Assembly (NCBI RefSeq): GCF_009709575.1 | Contig: NZ_WIXO01000001.1 | Span: 5,396,001 to 5,460,000, forward strand | Direction: 5' to 3' | Source: Streptomyces taklimakanensis | Lineage (GTDB): Bacteria; Actinomycetota; Actinomycetes; Streptomycetales; Streptomycetaceae | Length of the DNA: 64,000 nucleotides | Shown: piece by piece, positions 8,108-19,566 of the stretch | How the letters are laid out: each line of letters opens with the position of its first letter | Numbering within the stretch: the first letter of the stretch is position 1 | Position numbers and translations under genes: made by a program | The notes under the pieces: generated by a model | What the model was told of the DNA's origin: nothing | Database searches by the model: none | The model's input: only the letters and a program-made list of their open reading frames with translations

Positions 8108-9592
8108 GTGAGAAGGGCACCGACGGTCCTGCACCTGGACATGGACGCGTTCTACGCCGCGGTGGAGCAGGCGACCAAACCCAGCCTGCGCGGTAAGCCG
8201 GTCGTCGTCGGCGGCCTCGGCCCACGTGGAGTGGTCGCCACCGCCTCCTACGAGGCCCGGGTCTTCGGTGTCCACTCGGCGATGCCGACGGCCCAGGCGC
8301 GGCGGCTCTGCCCGAACGCGGCCTACCTCAACCCCCGCTTCGGCCTCTACCGCCGGGTGAGCGAGGTGGTGATGGGGCTGCTGCGCGAACTGTCGCCCCT
8401 GGTGGAGCCGCTTAGCCTGGACGAGGCATTCGTCGATCTGGAGGCGGGGGACACCGGTCCGCCGGCGGGGGAGTGGTCGGCCGCGGACGCCCGCGCGGTC
8501 GGCGAGCGGCTGCGCCGGGACATCCGGACCGCCACCGGGCTGTCCGGCTCGGTCGGGCTGGCCGGATCGAAGATGCTCGCCAAGGTCGCCTCCGAGCAGG
8601 CCAAACCCGACGGGCTGGTGATGGTCCCGCCCGGCACCGAGCGCGCCCTGCTGGCACCGATGCCGGTGCGTACGCTGCCGGGCGTGGGCCCCGCCACCGG
8701 CCAGACGCTGCGCCGGGCCGGGATAACCACCGTGGGGGAGGCCGCCGAGGCCGGGGAGGCCGAGCTGGTGCGGCTGCTGGGCCGGGCACACGGCGCGGCG
8801 CTGCACCTGATGGCCCTGGGAGTCGACGAGCGGCCGGTGGTCGCCGAGCGCGACGCCAAGTCGGTCTCGGTCGAGGACACCTTCGACGTCGACCTCACCG
8901 ACCGCACGCGGATCCACGCGGAGATCGCGCGACTCGCCGACCGGTGCGTCGAGCGACTGCGGGGGGCGGGGCGCTCCGGGCGCACGGTGGTGGTCAAGGT
9001 GCGCAACTACGACTTCACCACCCTCACCCGTTCCGAGACGCTGCGCGGTCCGACGGACGATCCGGCCGTCGTCCGGGAAGCCGCGGCCCGGCTCATCGAA
9101 GGAGTGGACACCACCGCCGGCGTACGGCTGCTGGGGGTGGGCGTGAGCGGTCTGGTCGGCTTCGCGCAGGAGGACCTGTTCGCGCAGACCGCGGCCCTGG
9201 CCCCGAACGGGGAGGGGACGGCCGCTCCCGACGCGGCACGGCCGCCGGGCCCCACCTCCCCGTCGGAGGCGGCCCCGGCGGCCGGGGAGACGGTGGGGCA
9301 CCGGCTGCCGCCCGGTCGGGACGTGCGGCACGCACGGTACGGACCGGGCTGGGTGCAGGGCAGTGGTCTGGGACGGGTCACGGTGCGCTTCGAGGGGCCC
9401 GGCACACCGCCGGGCCGGGTGCGCACCTTCGCGCTGGACGACCCGGAACTGGAACTCTCCGAGCCGCTTTTGCCCTGGGAGGGGACGTCGGGCGGACGGT
9501 CGGACGGTCAGCGCTCCGAGCCCGCGATCCGTCCGAAGGACATGTTCTCGTCGGACACGGGAGCACCGGTGTCCGACGTGTCCAGGCCGTAG
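8108..9592 (+). CDS. dinB: DNA polymerase IV (Y-family translesion polymerase)
   Basis: 494 aa. It contains the Y-family catalytic motifs HLDMDAFYAAVE (Asp11) and LSLDEAFVDL (Asp105-Glu106). A helix-hairpin-helix (LPGVGPATGQTLRRAGI) and a little-finger domain (VSVEDTFDVDL, RTVVVKVRNYDF) follow. After about residue 355 comes a Pro/Ala-rich linker and a C-terminal module (VRHARYGPGWVQGSGLGRVTVRF) seen in actinomycete DinB proteins. The GTG at 8108 is preferred because homology starts at RRAPTVLHL. The 3' end overlaps the convergent PRC-barrel gene by 85 bases. It copies damaged templates with low fidelity. Confidence 0.92.
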   Translation: MRRAPTVLHLDMDAFYAAVEQATKPSLRGKPVVVGGLGPRGVVATASYEARVFGVHSAMPTAQARRLCPNAAYLNPRFGLYRRVSEVVMGLLRELSPLVEPLSLDEAFVDLEAGDTGPPAGEWSAADARAVGERLRRDIRTATGLSGSVGLAGSKMLAKVASEQAKPDGLVMVPPGTERALLAPMPVRTLPGVGPATGQTLRRAGITTVGEAAEAGEAELVRLLGRAHGAALHLMALGVDERPVVAERDAKSVSVEDTFDVDLTDRTRIHAEIARLADRCVERLRGAGRSGRTVVVKVRNYDFTTLTRSETLRGPTDDPAVVREAAARLIEGVDTTAGVRLLGVGVSGLVGFAQEDLFAQTAALAPNGEGTAAPDAARPPGPTSPSEAAPAAGETVGHRLPPGRDVRHARYGPGWVQGSGLGRVTVRFEGPGTPPGRVRTFALDDPELELSEPLLPWEGTSGGRSDGQRSEPAIRPKDMFSSDTGAPVSDVSRP

Positions 9593-9885
9593 TGGTGGTA
9601 GAGCCGGAGCTCCTGTTCGGGGGAGAGGTGGCGGCCCACGCCGAAGTCCGGTGCCTCCTTGACCAGGGCACGTTCAAAGGGCACTCGGAGCACCCCGTCC
9701 ACCACCTCGCTGGGCTCCAGGGGCACGAAGGCGTCACGGCTGAAGAACCCGGTGCGCACCGCCGCCCACTCCGGAACGCCGGTGGCGTCGTCGAGGTACA
9801 CCTCGTCCACGGTGCCTATCTTCCGCCCGTCACGGTCGAGCGTCCTGAGGCCTATCAGGTTGCGGGGGTCGATGTCGGTCTGCAC
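9508..9885 (-). CDS. PRC-barrel domain protein
   Basis: 125 aa. It begins QTDIDPRNLIGLRTLDRDG and has the PRC-barrel core KIGTVDEVYLDDATGVPEWAAV, then VPFERALVKEAPDF and YHHYGLDT. The GTG start has GGAGGG six bases upstream. PRC barrels bind RNA or serve in stress and photosynthetic complexes; this short stand-alone type is common in Streptomyces and without a fixed role. Its last 28 codons are antisense to the end of dinB. Confidence 0.82.
   Translation of the reverse strand: MQTDIDPRNLIGLRTLDRDGRKIGTVDEVYLDDATGVPEWAAVRTGFFSRDAFVPLEPSEVVDGVLRVPFERALVKEAPDFGVGRHLSPEQELRLYHHYGLDTSDTGAPVSDENMSFGRIAGSER
9549..9578. terminator. Hairpin inside the dinB/PRC 3' overlap
   Basis: CGTCGGACAC at 9549-9558 and GTGTCCGACG at 9569-9578 form a perfect ten-base stem with a ten-base loop. 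It lies within both coding sequences, near the stops of the two convergent genes. Symmetry would let it act in both directions; there is no T-run. Confidence 0.45.
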
Positions 9886-10050
9886 GGCGGTCCCTCCAAC
9901 TCCTCGTCCGGGAAACACCTGCTCGAAAACGGTTGCCACAAACAACCAAACGGCACATTCGGCCCATCGGCCACTCGGAGGGGCCCCCGCGACCGCCGTC
10001 GGGTTCATCCCCGTAACGCGCTGGTAGGCTCTGAAGTGGCTGTTGACCCC

Positions 10051-10262
10051 GAGCGGGAGAGTCCTTCGGCGAGACGCCGGAGGCGCCGAAGGAGCAAATC
10101 CTCCCCGGAATCTCTCAGGCTCACGTACCGCGCGGGCGAGGTCACTCTGGAAAGCAGGGCGGGTCACGGGCGACGAGCCGCGGCCCCTCCTCACCGACGG
10201 TGAAAGCCGGGCCGCGGGCGCGGGCCGGTGAAGCTCTCAGGTCGAGATGACAGAGGGGGAGG
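10051..10262 (+). promoter_or_regulatory. Tandem glycine riboswitch
   Basis: The first aptamer shows the class signatures GAGCGGGAGAG (10051), GCCGAAGGAGCAA (10085-10097), CTCTCAGG (10112-10119) and ACTCTGGAAAG (10144-10154). The second shows GGTGAAAGCC (about 10199), AAGCTCTCAGGT (10231-10242) and GATGACAGAGGGGGA (10246-10260). Two consecutive glycine-binding aptamers are typical of gcv leaders. The gcvP start codon follows 62 bases later, so glycine should switch on the cleavage enzyme. A possible -10 (TAGGCT, 10025-10030) lies just upstream. Confidence 0.88.
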
Positions 10263-10324
10263 CCGTCAGGGCACCCGCGCCGTGGTGCCCCTCGCAGGTC
10301 GCACAGACCAGGAGGCCTCCGCAG

Positions 10325-13231
<2,907 letters not shown>

Positions 13232-13270
13232 CCCGACCGTCCGGTTCCACCCGGTCCGCCGCGCCGGTGC

Positions 13271-13306
13271 CCGGAAGAACCGGAAGAACCGGAAGAACCA
13301 GAAGAA
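13271..13306 (+). repeat. Four tandem 9-bp repeats after gcvP
   Basis: CCGGAAGAA occurs three times head to tail and is followed by the one-base variant CCAGAAGAA, in the 3' flank of gcvP just before its terminator hairpin. Probably slippage-generated. No function is evident. Confidence 0.6.
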
Positions 13307-13313
13307 GGGGAAA

Positions 13314-13352
13314 CGGTGGGCGCCCCGGCCGAACCGGCCGGGGCGCCCACCG
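13314..13352. terminator. Bidirectional terminator between gcvP and the convergent gene
   Basis: A perfect 17-base inverted repeat (CGGTGGGCGCCCCGGCC and its complement) with the five-base loop GAACC. It sits between the stops of two convergent genes. GC-rich stems without a T-run are usual for Streptomyces terminators. Confidence 0.7.
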
Positions 13353-13393
13353 CTCGTGGAAGCGCGGGCCCGTCGCCGGGCTCCGCCTGCGCG

Positions 13394-13990
13394 TCAGGCG
13401 GGAGTGCCCAACAGGGGAGGGGCGGGGGGCACCAGGCGTCGGGCCAGCACGGGCAGCAGACCGTCGACGCGGTGCGGCCGGTGCGCGGCGATTCCCGGCG
13501 GTGCCGGAGCCAGCGGCACCAGCAGGTCGGAGGAGGCGGGAGAGCCGCCGGCGGCGTCGGCCTCCGTGTCACCGTGCAGCCACAGCGCCATCATGTACAG
13601 CTCGGGCATGGAGAGCAGCCGCGGCTGGTACGTCACCGGCAGCGTGTCGGCCCGCGCCAGCGCGGTCTCGGTGGAGGTGACGAAGGGGCCTTCGCAGAAG
13701 TGCGAGAACGTCCAACCGTCCGCGGTGAGCATGGCCTCGGCGGCGCCCACCGTGCCCTGCGCGTCCCGCAGCAGGAAGCGCCAGCCGGTCAGTCGAACGC
13801 GAGGCGGGCCGGCCGCGGCCGTGATCCCGTCCAGCACGTGGAGGGGCAGGGGGAGGGCCGGCTGTACGGACCCCTTCCGGGCCTGGGGGCCCGGAGGGGT
13901 GAACGTGCCGCGGAGGCCGGTGGGAGAACCGAGGGCCGCGTGCACGCTGCGCAGTGCGGGTGCCGGGGCCGGTTGGACACGCAGGGGCAT
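13394..13990 (-). CDS. Hypothetical protein (about 198 aa)
   Basis: I do not recognise a named family. The protein is soluble and rich in Pro, Ala and Leu. The central part (RLTGWRFLLRDAQGTVGAAEAMLTA ... WTFSHFCEGPFVTSTETAL) looks globular, and a conserved-looking PRLLSMPELYMMALWLHGDT segment follows. The ATG at 13990 is chosen because AGAGG lies ten bases upstream; a GTG at 14017 has no such site. It is convergent with gcvP and separated from it by a strong hairpin. Composition and codon use look normal for the chromosome. Confidence 0.65.
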   Translation of the reverse strand: MPLRVQPAPAPALRSVHAALGSPTGLRGTFTPPGPQARKGSVQPALPLPLHVLDGITAAAGPPRVRLTGWRFLLRDAQGTVGAAEAMLTADGWTFSHFCEGPFVTSTETALARADTLPVTYQPRLLSMPELYMMALWLHGDTEADAAGGSPASSDLLVPLAPAPPGIAAHRPHRVDGLLPVLARRLVPPAPPLLGTPA

Positions 13991-14017
13991 GGTGGGTCGC
14001 CTCTCGCTCGGAGACAC

Positions 14018-14472
14018 GGTGGTGCTCGGCTGGCGCGGACGGCGCTGTCGGCGTACGGGGAGGCCGCGAAGAGGGCCGGAGTGAGGGACGCGGCGGATCC
14101 GCGCCCACCGAGGGACGCCTCTCCCGCCGCTTTGGGAAGTTTATACGACGGGTGTTCGGCCGAGGTTTCGGCTAGCTGTCCCGCATGTTACCGGCAAGAG
14201 GTCATCAGGGCGTTTTGCAACGGTGTTTCGCCTGCGATTTCCCGGGCAATAGGCTGCTGACCTGGAAGGTGACCGGCCATGCGGTCGGCCGTATCTTTTC
14301 GGTTTTTTCCACGAGTCACCGTCGTGATGCCGACGGTGACGCCGTATGCCTGCGGAATGTGCCCGGCGAAAGCCTGACTCCAGGATACCGGTCCTCACTG
14401 TCGCACGAGGCGTTATCTCCCGCATCCGCGGGGCATCATCCGGGCACGGTCCATTAGAGGAGGGACGCACCG
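14018..14472. other. Intergenic region with AT-richer stretch and an inverted repeat
   Basis: No gene is supported. This is one of the least GC-rich stretches of the window (runs such as GTTTATACG and CTTTTCGGTTTTTTCC). A perfect nine-base inverted repeat, GTCACCGTC with eight-base loop and GACGGTGAC, lies at 14315-14340. It probably contains the promoter region of the downstream ligase-like gene; no clear -35/-10 pair was identified. Confidence 0.45.
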
Positions 14473-15966
14473 ATGGGCGAGAAGGTCGAGGCCAGTGGGT
14501 TCGCCCTGTCCGATCGCCGGCGGTATCGGGAGAAGCACCGCCGATGTCTCCAGGGGCTGCGGCGGATGCTGGACGAACAGCGCTTCGACCGGCCCCGCGA
14601 CCTCATGGGGTTGGAGATCGAACTGAACCTCGCGGATGCCGAGGGCATGCCCCGAATGATGAACCTGGAGGTTCTGGAACGCATCGCGAGCCGCGATTTC
14701 CAGACGGAACTGGGGCAGTTCAATCTGGAGGTCAACGTCCTTCCGCACCGGATGTCCGGACGGGTGCTGGACCAACTCGCCGAGGAACTGCGCACCGGCC
14801 TGGCATACGCCGATCGCAAAGCCGGCGAGGTCGATGCGCGCATCGTGATGATCGGCATTCTGCCGACGCTCACCGGGGACGACCTGGTGTCCGCGAACCT
14901 CACCGCCGTCGATCGCTACACCCTGCTGAACGACCAGATCATGACCGGCCGTGGCGAGGAGGTCGTCCTCGACATCGAGGGCGTGGAACACCTGCGGTAC
15001 GCCTCGGCGTCCATCGCCCCGGAGGCGGCCTGCACCTCCGTGCAGCTCCACCTCCAGGTGACGCCCGGCCGTTTCGCCGACGTGTGGAACGCGGCCCAGG
15101 TCGTCTCGGCCGTCCAGGTCGCGGTGGGCGCCAACTCGCCCTTCCTCTTCGGCCGCGAACTGTGGCGCGAGTCCCGGCCCCCGCTCTTCCTGCAGGCCAC
15201 CGACACCAGGTCGCCGGAGCTGGTCGCCCAGGGGGTGCGGCCGCGCACCTGGTTCGGGGAACGGTGGATCACCTCGGCGTACGAGTTGTTCGAGGAGAAC
15301 GCCCGGTACTTCCCGCCCCTGCTGCCCGTCTGCGACGACGAGGACCCGCTGGAGGTGCTGGACGCCGGCGGCATCCCCTCGCTGGGGGAGATGAACCTGC
15401 TCAACGGCACCGTCTACCGCTGGAACCGGCCGGTGTACGGCGTGGCGGACGGGGTGCCGCACCTGAGGGTGGAGAACAGGGTGCTGCCCGCCGGGCCCAC
15501 CGTCACCGACGTCCTGGCCAACACCGCCCTGTACTACGGCCTGGTGCGCTCGCTGGCGGACGAGTCGCGGCCGGTGTGGAACCGCATGCCGTTCTCCGCG
15601 GCGGCCGAGAACTTCGACACCGCCTGTCGCCACGGCATCGACGCCCGGTTGTGGTGGCCGCGCGGGCGGGGCGGTTCGCTCTCGGCCGTGCCCGTGGACC
15701 GGCTGGTGCTGGAGGAGCTGCTGCCGCTGGCCGCCGAGGGCCTGGACACCTGGGGGGTCGAGCCCGGGGACCGGGACCGCTGCCTGTCGGTCATCGAGGA
15801 GCGCTGCCGGCACCGCGTCAACGGCGCCTCCTGGCAGGCCGACACCTACCACCGGGCCCTGGAGAGCGGCCTGGATCGGGAGAAGGCACTGGCGGCGACG
15901 GTCCGCCGCTACTGCGAGCTGGCGCGCACCGGGGAGCCGGTGCACGGTTGGCCGGTGGGCGTGTAG
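14473..15966 (+). CDS. Glutamate-cysteine ligase family protein (GCS2-type)
   Basis: 497 aa, with GGAGGG eight bases before the ATG. The sequence has the carboxylate-amine ligase features MGLEIELNL (about 45-53, metal/glutamate-binding carboxylates), QFNLEVNVLPH, and SVQLHLQVTP with the downstream ANSPFLFGRELW. The C-terminal half carries RVENRVLPAGPTVTDVLAN. The family joins glutamate to cysteine or another amine using ATP. Actinomycetes use EgtA in ergothioneine synthesis, but there are no egtBCDE neighbours here, so the acceptor is unknown. It stands alone with the membrane protease 165 bases downstream. Confidence 0.8.
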   Translation: MGEKVEASGFALSDRRRYREKHRRCLQGLRRMLDEQRFDRPRDLMGLEIELNLADAEGMPRMMNLEVLERIASRDFQTELGQFNLEVNVLPHRMSGRVLDQLAEELRTGLAYADRKAGEVDARIVMIGILPTLTGDDLVSANLTAVDRYTLLNDQIMTGRGEEVVLDIEGVEHLRYASASIAPEAACTSVQLHLQVTPGRFADVWNAAQVVSAVQVAVGANSPFLFGRELWRESRPPLFLQATDTRSPELVAQGVRPRTWFGERWITSAYELFEENARYFPPLLPVCDDEDPLEVLDAGGIPSLGEMNLLNGTVYRWNRPVYGVADGVPHLRVENRVLPAGPTVTDVLANTALYYGLVRSLADESRPVWNRMPFSAAAENFDTACRHGIDARLWWPRGRGGSLSAVPVDRLVLEELLPLAAEGLDTWGVEPGDRDRCLSVIEERCRHRVNGASWQADTYHRALESGLDREKALAATVRRYCELARTGEPVHGWPVGV

Positions 15967-16130
15967 GTCCCCTCCGCCCGGGGCGGGGCCCGACCGGCTC
16001 CGGGGCCCGTCCCCCGCCCCGCCCCGCCCCGCCCCCGCCGTCCGTCTCCGGTACCGGTCGGGCAAGCTGTCCCCGTACCGCGTGGGCGGGCGAGGGCCCG
16101 CGCGGTTCGGAAGGCCGACCGGGAGACGGA

Positions 16131-16985
16131 GTGCGGGTACGGATGTGGGACGACGACGGACGCGGTCGGGAGCGCGGCGCACGGGGAAGGGAGGCCGACG
16201 ACGAGACCCTCGCGTCGCGCCGGATCCTGGGACGCGAGACGCTGATCGTCCTGGCGCTGTCGCTGGGAGCGAGCGGTCTGTCGGCGCTCATCGGCTTCGT
16301 CGGGGCGTTGACCCGGCCGGGCGGACTGAAGGACCAGGCCGCCCGGCTCAACGGCTCCCACGCCCCCGACCGCCCCTGGCTGGACCTGGCCTGGCAGGTG
16401 TTCGGCATCGCCACCGCCCTGGTGCCGGTGCTGCTCGTCGCCCACCTCCTCACCCGCGAGCCCCCGAACGGCGGAGGCAGCGGACCGGGACTGCGGGGGA
16501 TCGGCCTCGACCTGCGCCGTCCCGGTTCCGACCTGGCCCGCGGCGCGGTGGTCGCCGCGGGCATCGGAGGCAGCGGACTGCTGTTCTACCTGGCCGCGCG
16601 GGCGAGCGGCTTCAACCTCACCGTGGTGCCCGAGTCGCTGCCGGACGTGTGGTGGAAGATCCCGGTCCTGATCGCCTCGGCGATCCAGAACTCCGTGGTG
16701 GAGGAGGTCATCGTCGTCGGCTACCTGCTGCGCAGGCTCGACCGACTGGGCTGGACGCCGACGGCCGCGCTGGCCGCCAGTTCGCTGCTGCGCGGTTCGT
16801 ACCACCTCTACCAGGGGATCGGTGGCTTCGTCGGGAACGTGGTGATGGGCGTGGTGTTCGTTCTGCTGTACCGGCGGTGGGGGCGGGTCGGCCCGCTGGT
16901 CGCGGCGCACGCCCTGATCGACATCGTGGCGTTCGTCGGGTACGCGCTGCTGGCCGGCCGGGTGGGCTGGCTCCCCACGGCCTGA
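16131..16985 (+). CDS. CPBP-family intramembrane glutamic endopeptidase
   Basis: 284 aa with about eight hydrophobic segments. Motif 1 is VVEEVIVVGYLLRRL, with the Glu pair at 191-192. Motif 2 is SSLLRGSYHLYQG, with the conserved His, and motif 3 is HALIDI. These are the Abi/CPBP (CAAX protease and bacteriocin-processing) active-site residues. The GTG at 16131 follows GGGAGACGGA closely. The substrate is unknown. The preceding 165 bases are a low-complexity CCCCG-rich spacer. Confidence 0.87.
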   Translation: MRVRMWDDDGRGRERGARGREADDETLASRRILGRETLIVLALSLGASGLSALIGFVGALTRPGGLKDQAARLNGSHAPDRPWLDLAWQVFGIATALVPVLLVAHLLTREPPNGGGSGPGLRGIGLDLRRPGSDLARGAVVAAGIGGSGLLFYLAARASGFNLTVVPESLPDVWWKIPVLIASAIQNSVVEEVIVVGYLLRRLDRLGWTPTAALAASSLLRGSYHLYQGIGGFVGNVVMGVVFVLLYRRWGRVGPLVAAHALIDIVAFVGYALLAGRVGWLPTA

Positions 16986-17011
16986 CGTCCGCCCGGCCAC
17001 CGGGCGGACGT
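16985..17011. terminator. Bidirectional terminator hairpin
   Basis: ACGTCCGCCCGG, loop CCA, CCGGGCGGACGT: a perfect 12-base stem between the convergent CPBP and PhzF genes. It begins at the last base of the CPBP stop codon. Confidence 0.65.
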
Positions 17012-17048
17012 ACCGGCGGCCTCCTCGGCACGGCCCGGCGTCGGCGGG

Positions 17049-17870
17049 TCACGGCCCGATGAGCAGGTCACCGTCGATGACGGTGACGGCGTCGCCGGTC
17101 AGCAGCGTCCGGTCGCCGCGCAGTGCGGTGCGGACCAGGCCGGTGCGGGGCGACGCCTGGAGGCCGGTCAGCTCCTCGCGGCCCAGACGCGCCGACCACA
17201 GGGGGGCGAGCGCGGTGTGGGCGCTTCCGGTCACCGGGTCCTCGTCGATGCCGACGGCCGGACCGAAGAAGCGGGACACGTAGTCGTAGGGGACGCCCTC
17301 CTCGGCCGCGGGAGCGGTGACGATGACGCCCCGGTGGTCCAGCCGCGCCACGGCGGACAGGTCGGGGGACAGGGCGCGCACGGTCTTCTCGTCGGCCAGC
17401 TCCACCAGCAGGTCGCCCACGTTGGGGCCGGTGTCGTGGGCGGAGAGCACGTCGGCGCCCAGGGCCGCGCGGACGTCGTCGTCCACCTCGACCTCGGTGA
17501 GCGGGGCGGTGGGGAAGTCCAGGGTGACCGAGCCGTCGGCCGCCGTGGTCGCGGTGAGGATGCCGCTGCGGGTGGCGAACCGGACGGTGCCGCTCGCAGC
17601 GCCGGTGGAGTGCAGGACGTGGGCGGTGGCGAGCGTGGCGTGGCCGCAGAGGTTGACCTCGGTGGTGGGGGTGAACCAGCGCAGTGCCCAGTCGGCCTCC
17701 GAGTCCTCCGGCAGCGGGCGGGCGTACGCGGTCTCGGAGAGGTTGACCTCGGCCGCGAGTCTCTGGAGCCGGTCGTCACCGGGGAACGGCCCCGAGTCCA
17801 GGAGTACGACGGCGGCCGGGTTGCCGGTGAAGGGACGGTCGGTGAACGCGTCGACGATGCGAATCCTCAT
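17049..17870 (-). CDS. PhzF-family isomerase/epimerase-like protein
   Basis: 273 aa. It opens MRIRIVDAFTDRPFTGNPAAVV and has the catalytic-glutamate motif NLSETAYA (Glu46), the repeat-fold GHATLATAHVL, and the closing DEDPVTGSAHTAL. It has the diaminopimelate-epimerase fold. PhzF itself isomerises a phenazine precursor, but most genomic members have no known substrate, and no phenazine genes are near. The ATG is the only start compatible with the family N-terminus. Confidence 0.9.
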   Translation of the reverse strand: MRIRIVDAFTDRPFTGNPAAVVLLDSGPFPGDDRLQRLAAEVNLSETAYARPLPEDSEADWALRWFTPTTEVNLCGHATLATAHVLHSTGAASGTVRFATRSGILTATTAADGSVTLDFPTAPLTEVEVDDDVRAALGADVLSAHDTGPNVGDLLVELADEKTVRALSPDLSAVARLDHRGVIVTAPAAEEGVPYDYVSRFFGPAVGIDEDPVTGSAHTALAPLWSARLGREELTGLQASPRTGLVRTALRGDRTLLTGDAVTVIDGDLLIGP

Positions 17871-18213
17871 GATCGTCAGCCTAGGAGCGTCCCACGGGGA
17901 GGACCACGGCCAAAGGCGGTCGAGTGGCCTCCGAATGGCCCCGCCGACGTCCCGCCGCCCCGGGCGTTTCCCCACCGTTCCTCGGTCGTTCCCCTGCCCG
18001 TCGTCGTCCGTCCCCCTCCACCTCCGCGCACCCGAGCGGGAAGGCGAAGGCGAGACACGGACACCCCGCCGGAGACGGCGCGGTGCGCCGCCACCGGCAC
18101 CGCTGCCCGCGCGCCTATCCTGGCCGACGCCCGACGTCGCGCCGGGGCGGCTGTCACCCGTACGGCGGACGGACGGGCCCGCACCCGTACCGCGTCCGAC
18201 TGGAGGTCATCGG
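17871..18213. other. Divergent intergenic region between phzF-like gene and selA
   Basis: About 340 bases with no supported gene. It must hold the promoters of both divergent genes. I see no clear consensus elements; GGAGG lies just ahead of the selA start. Confidence 0.4.
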
Positions 18214-19566
18214 ATGGACCGCGACACCACGACGACGGCGGGGAGGAGAGGGCCGGACCCGCGGCGCCGTCTCCCCCGCACGGACACGGTGCTCGCCGAC
18301 CCCCGTCTGACCGATGCCGCCGACCGGCTGGGCCGCCCCCTGGTGAAGACGGTCGTCGTCCGCGCCCTGGAACGGGCCCGCAGGGGCGAGATTCCGCCGG
18401 AGGCCGTCACCGACGCCGCGGCCGCGGCCCTCCCGGAGACGGTCGGGGGCCTGCGCCCGGTGGTCAACGCCACCGGCGTCCTGCTCCACACCAACCTCGG
18501 GCGCGCTCCGTTGTCGAGAGCCGCGCGGGAGGCGATCGACGCCGCCTGCGGCCCCACCGACGTGGAACTCGACCTGGCCACCGGCGCCCGCTCCCGGCGC
18601 GGCGCCTCGACCGTGGCGGCCCTGACCGAGGCCGTACCGGCCGCCGAGGCCGCCCACGTGGTGGGCAACGGGGCCGCCGCGCTCGTCCTGGCGGCCACCG
18701 CGCTCGCGGCGGGCAAGGAGATCGTCGTCAGTCGGGGCGAGATGGTCGAGATCGGCGACGGGTTCCGCCTGCCGGACCTGTTGGTCTCCACCGGCGCCCG
18801 GCTGCGCGAGGTCGGCACCACCAACCGCACCACCGCCGACGACTACGCGGCGGCGATCGGTCCCGACACGGGCTTCGTGTTGAAGGTGCACCCCTCCAAC
18901 TTCCGCATCACCGGCTTCACCCGGTCGGCCTCCGTCGCCGAACTGTCCCGCCTCGGCGTTCCGGTGGTCGCCGACATCGGCTCCGGACTGCTGCGCCGCG
19001 ATCCCGCGCTGCCCGACGAGCCGGACGCCACCGGTTGGCTGCGCGCGGGCGCGTCCCTGGTCACGGCCAGCGGCGACAAGCTGCTGGGCGGCCCCCAGTG
19101 CGGCCTGATCCTCGGCCGGGCCGACCTCGTGCGCCGCCTGTCGCGCCATCCCCTCGCCCGGGCACTGCGCGTCGACAAGCTCACCCTGGCGGCCCTGGAG
19201 GCCACCGTGCGCGGCCCGGCCGGCCCCGTCCACACCATGCTGCACGCCGATCCCCGACGCCTGCGGGAACGCGCCGAACGCCTGGCCGCCGAGCTGCGCG
19301 GCTCGGACGTCGACGCCCGGGCCGTGGAGAGCGAGGCCGCAGTCGGCGGCGGCGGTGCCCCCGGTGTCACGCTGCCCAGCGCGGCCGTCTCCCTGCCCGA
19401 GGAGTACGCCGCGCCCCTGCGGCGGGGCACTCCCGCCGTACTGGGCAGGGTCGAGGGCGGACGCTGCCTGCTGGACCTGCGCACCGTTCCCGAGGAACGG
19501 GACGCCGACCTGGCCGACACGGTGCGGCGGGCGGGCACGTCCGCCGCTGCTCGTGAGAAGGAGTGA
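18214..19566 (+). CDS. selA: L-seryl-tRNA(Sec) selenium transferase
   Basis: 450 aa, PLP-dependent. The family segments VNATGVLLHTNLGRAPLS (about 88-105), GSGLLRRDP and the PLP lysine TASGDKLLGGPQ (Lys289) are intact. It converts Ser-tRNA(Sec) to Sec-tRNA(Sec) using selenophosphate from SelD. The ATG has GGAGG ten bases upstream. The stop overlaps the selB GTG by four bases, so the two are co-translated. Its tRNA substrate and SelD are encoded about 9-11 kb downstream in this window. Confidence 0.97.
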   Translation: MDRDTTTTAGRRGPDPRRRLPRTDTVLADPRLTDAADRLGRPLVKTVVVRALERARRGEIPPEAVTDAAAAALPETVGGLRPVVNATGVLLHTNLGRAPLSRAAREAIDAACGPTDVELDLATGARSRRGASTVAALTEAVPAAEAAHVVGNGAAALVLAATALAAGKEIVVSRGEMVEIGDGFRLPDLLVSTGARLREVGTTNRTTADDYAAAIGPDTGFVLKVHPSNFRITGFTRSASVAELSRLGVPVVADIGSGLLRRDPALPDEPDATGWLRAGASLVTASGDKLLGGPQCGLILGRADLVRRLSRHPLARALRVDKLTLAALEATVRGPAGPVHTMLHADPRRLRERAERLAAELRGSDVDARAVESEAAVGGGGAPGVTLPSAAVSLPEEYAAPLRRGTPAVLGRVEGGRCLLDLRTVPEERDADLADTVRRAGTSAAAREKE

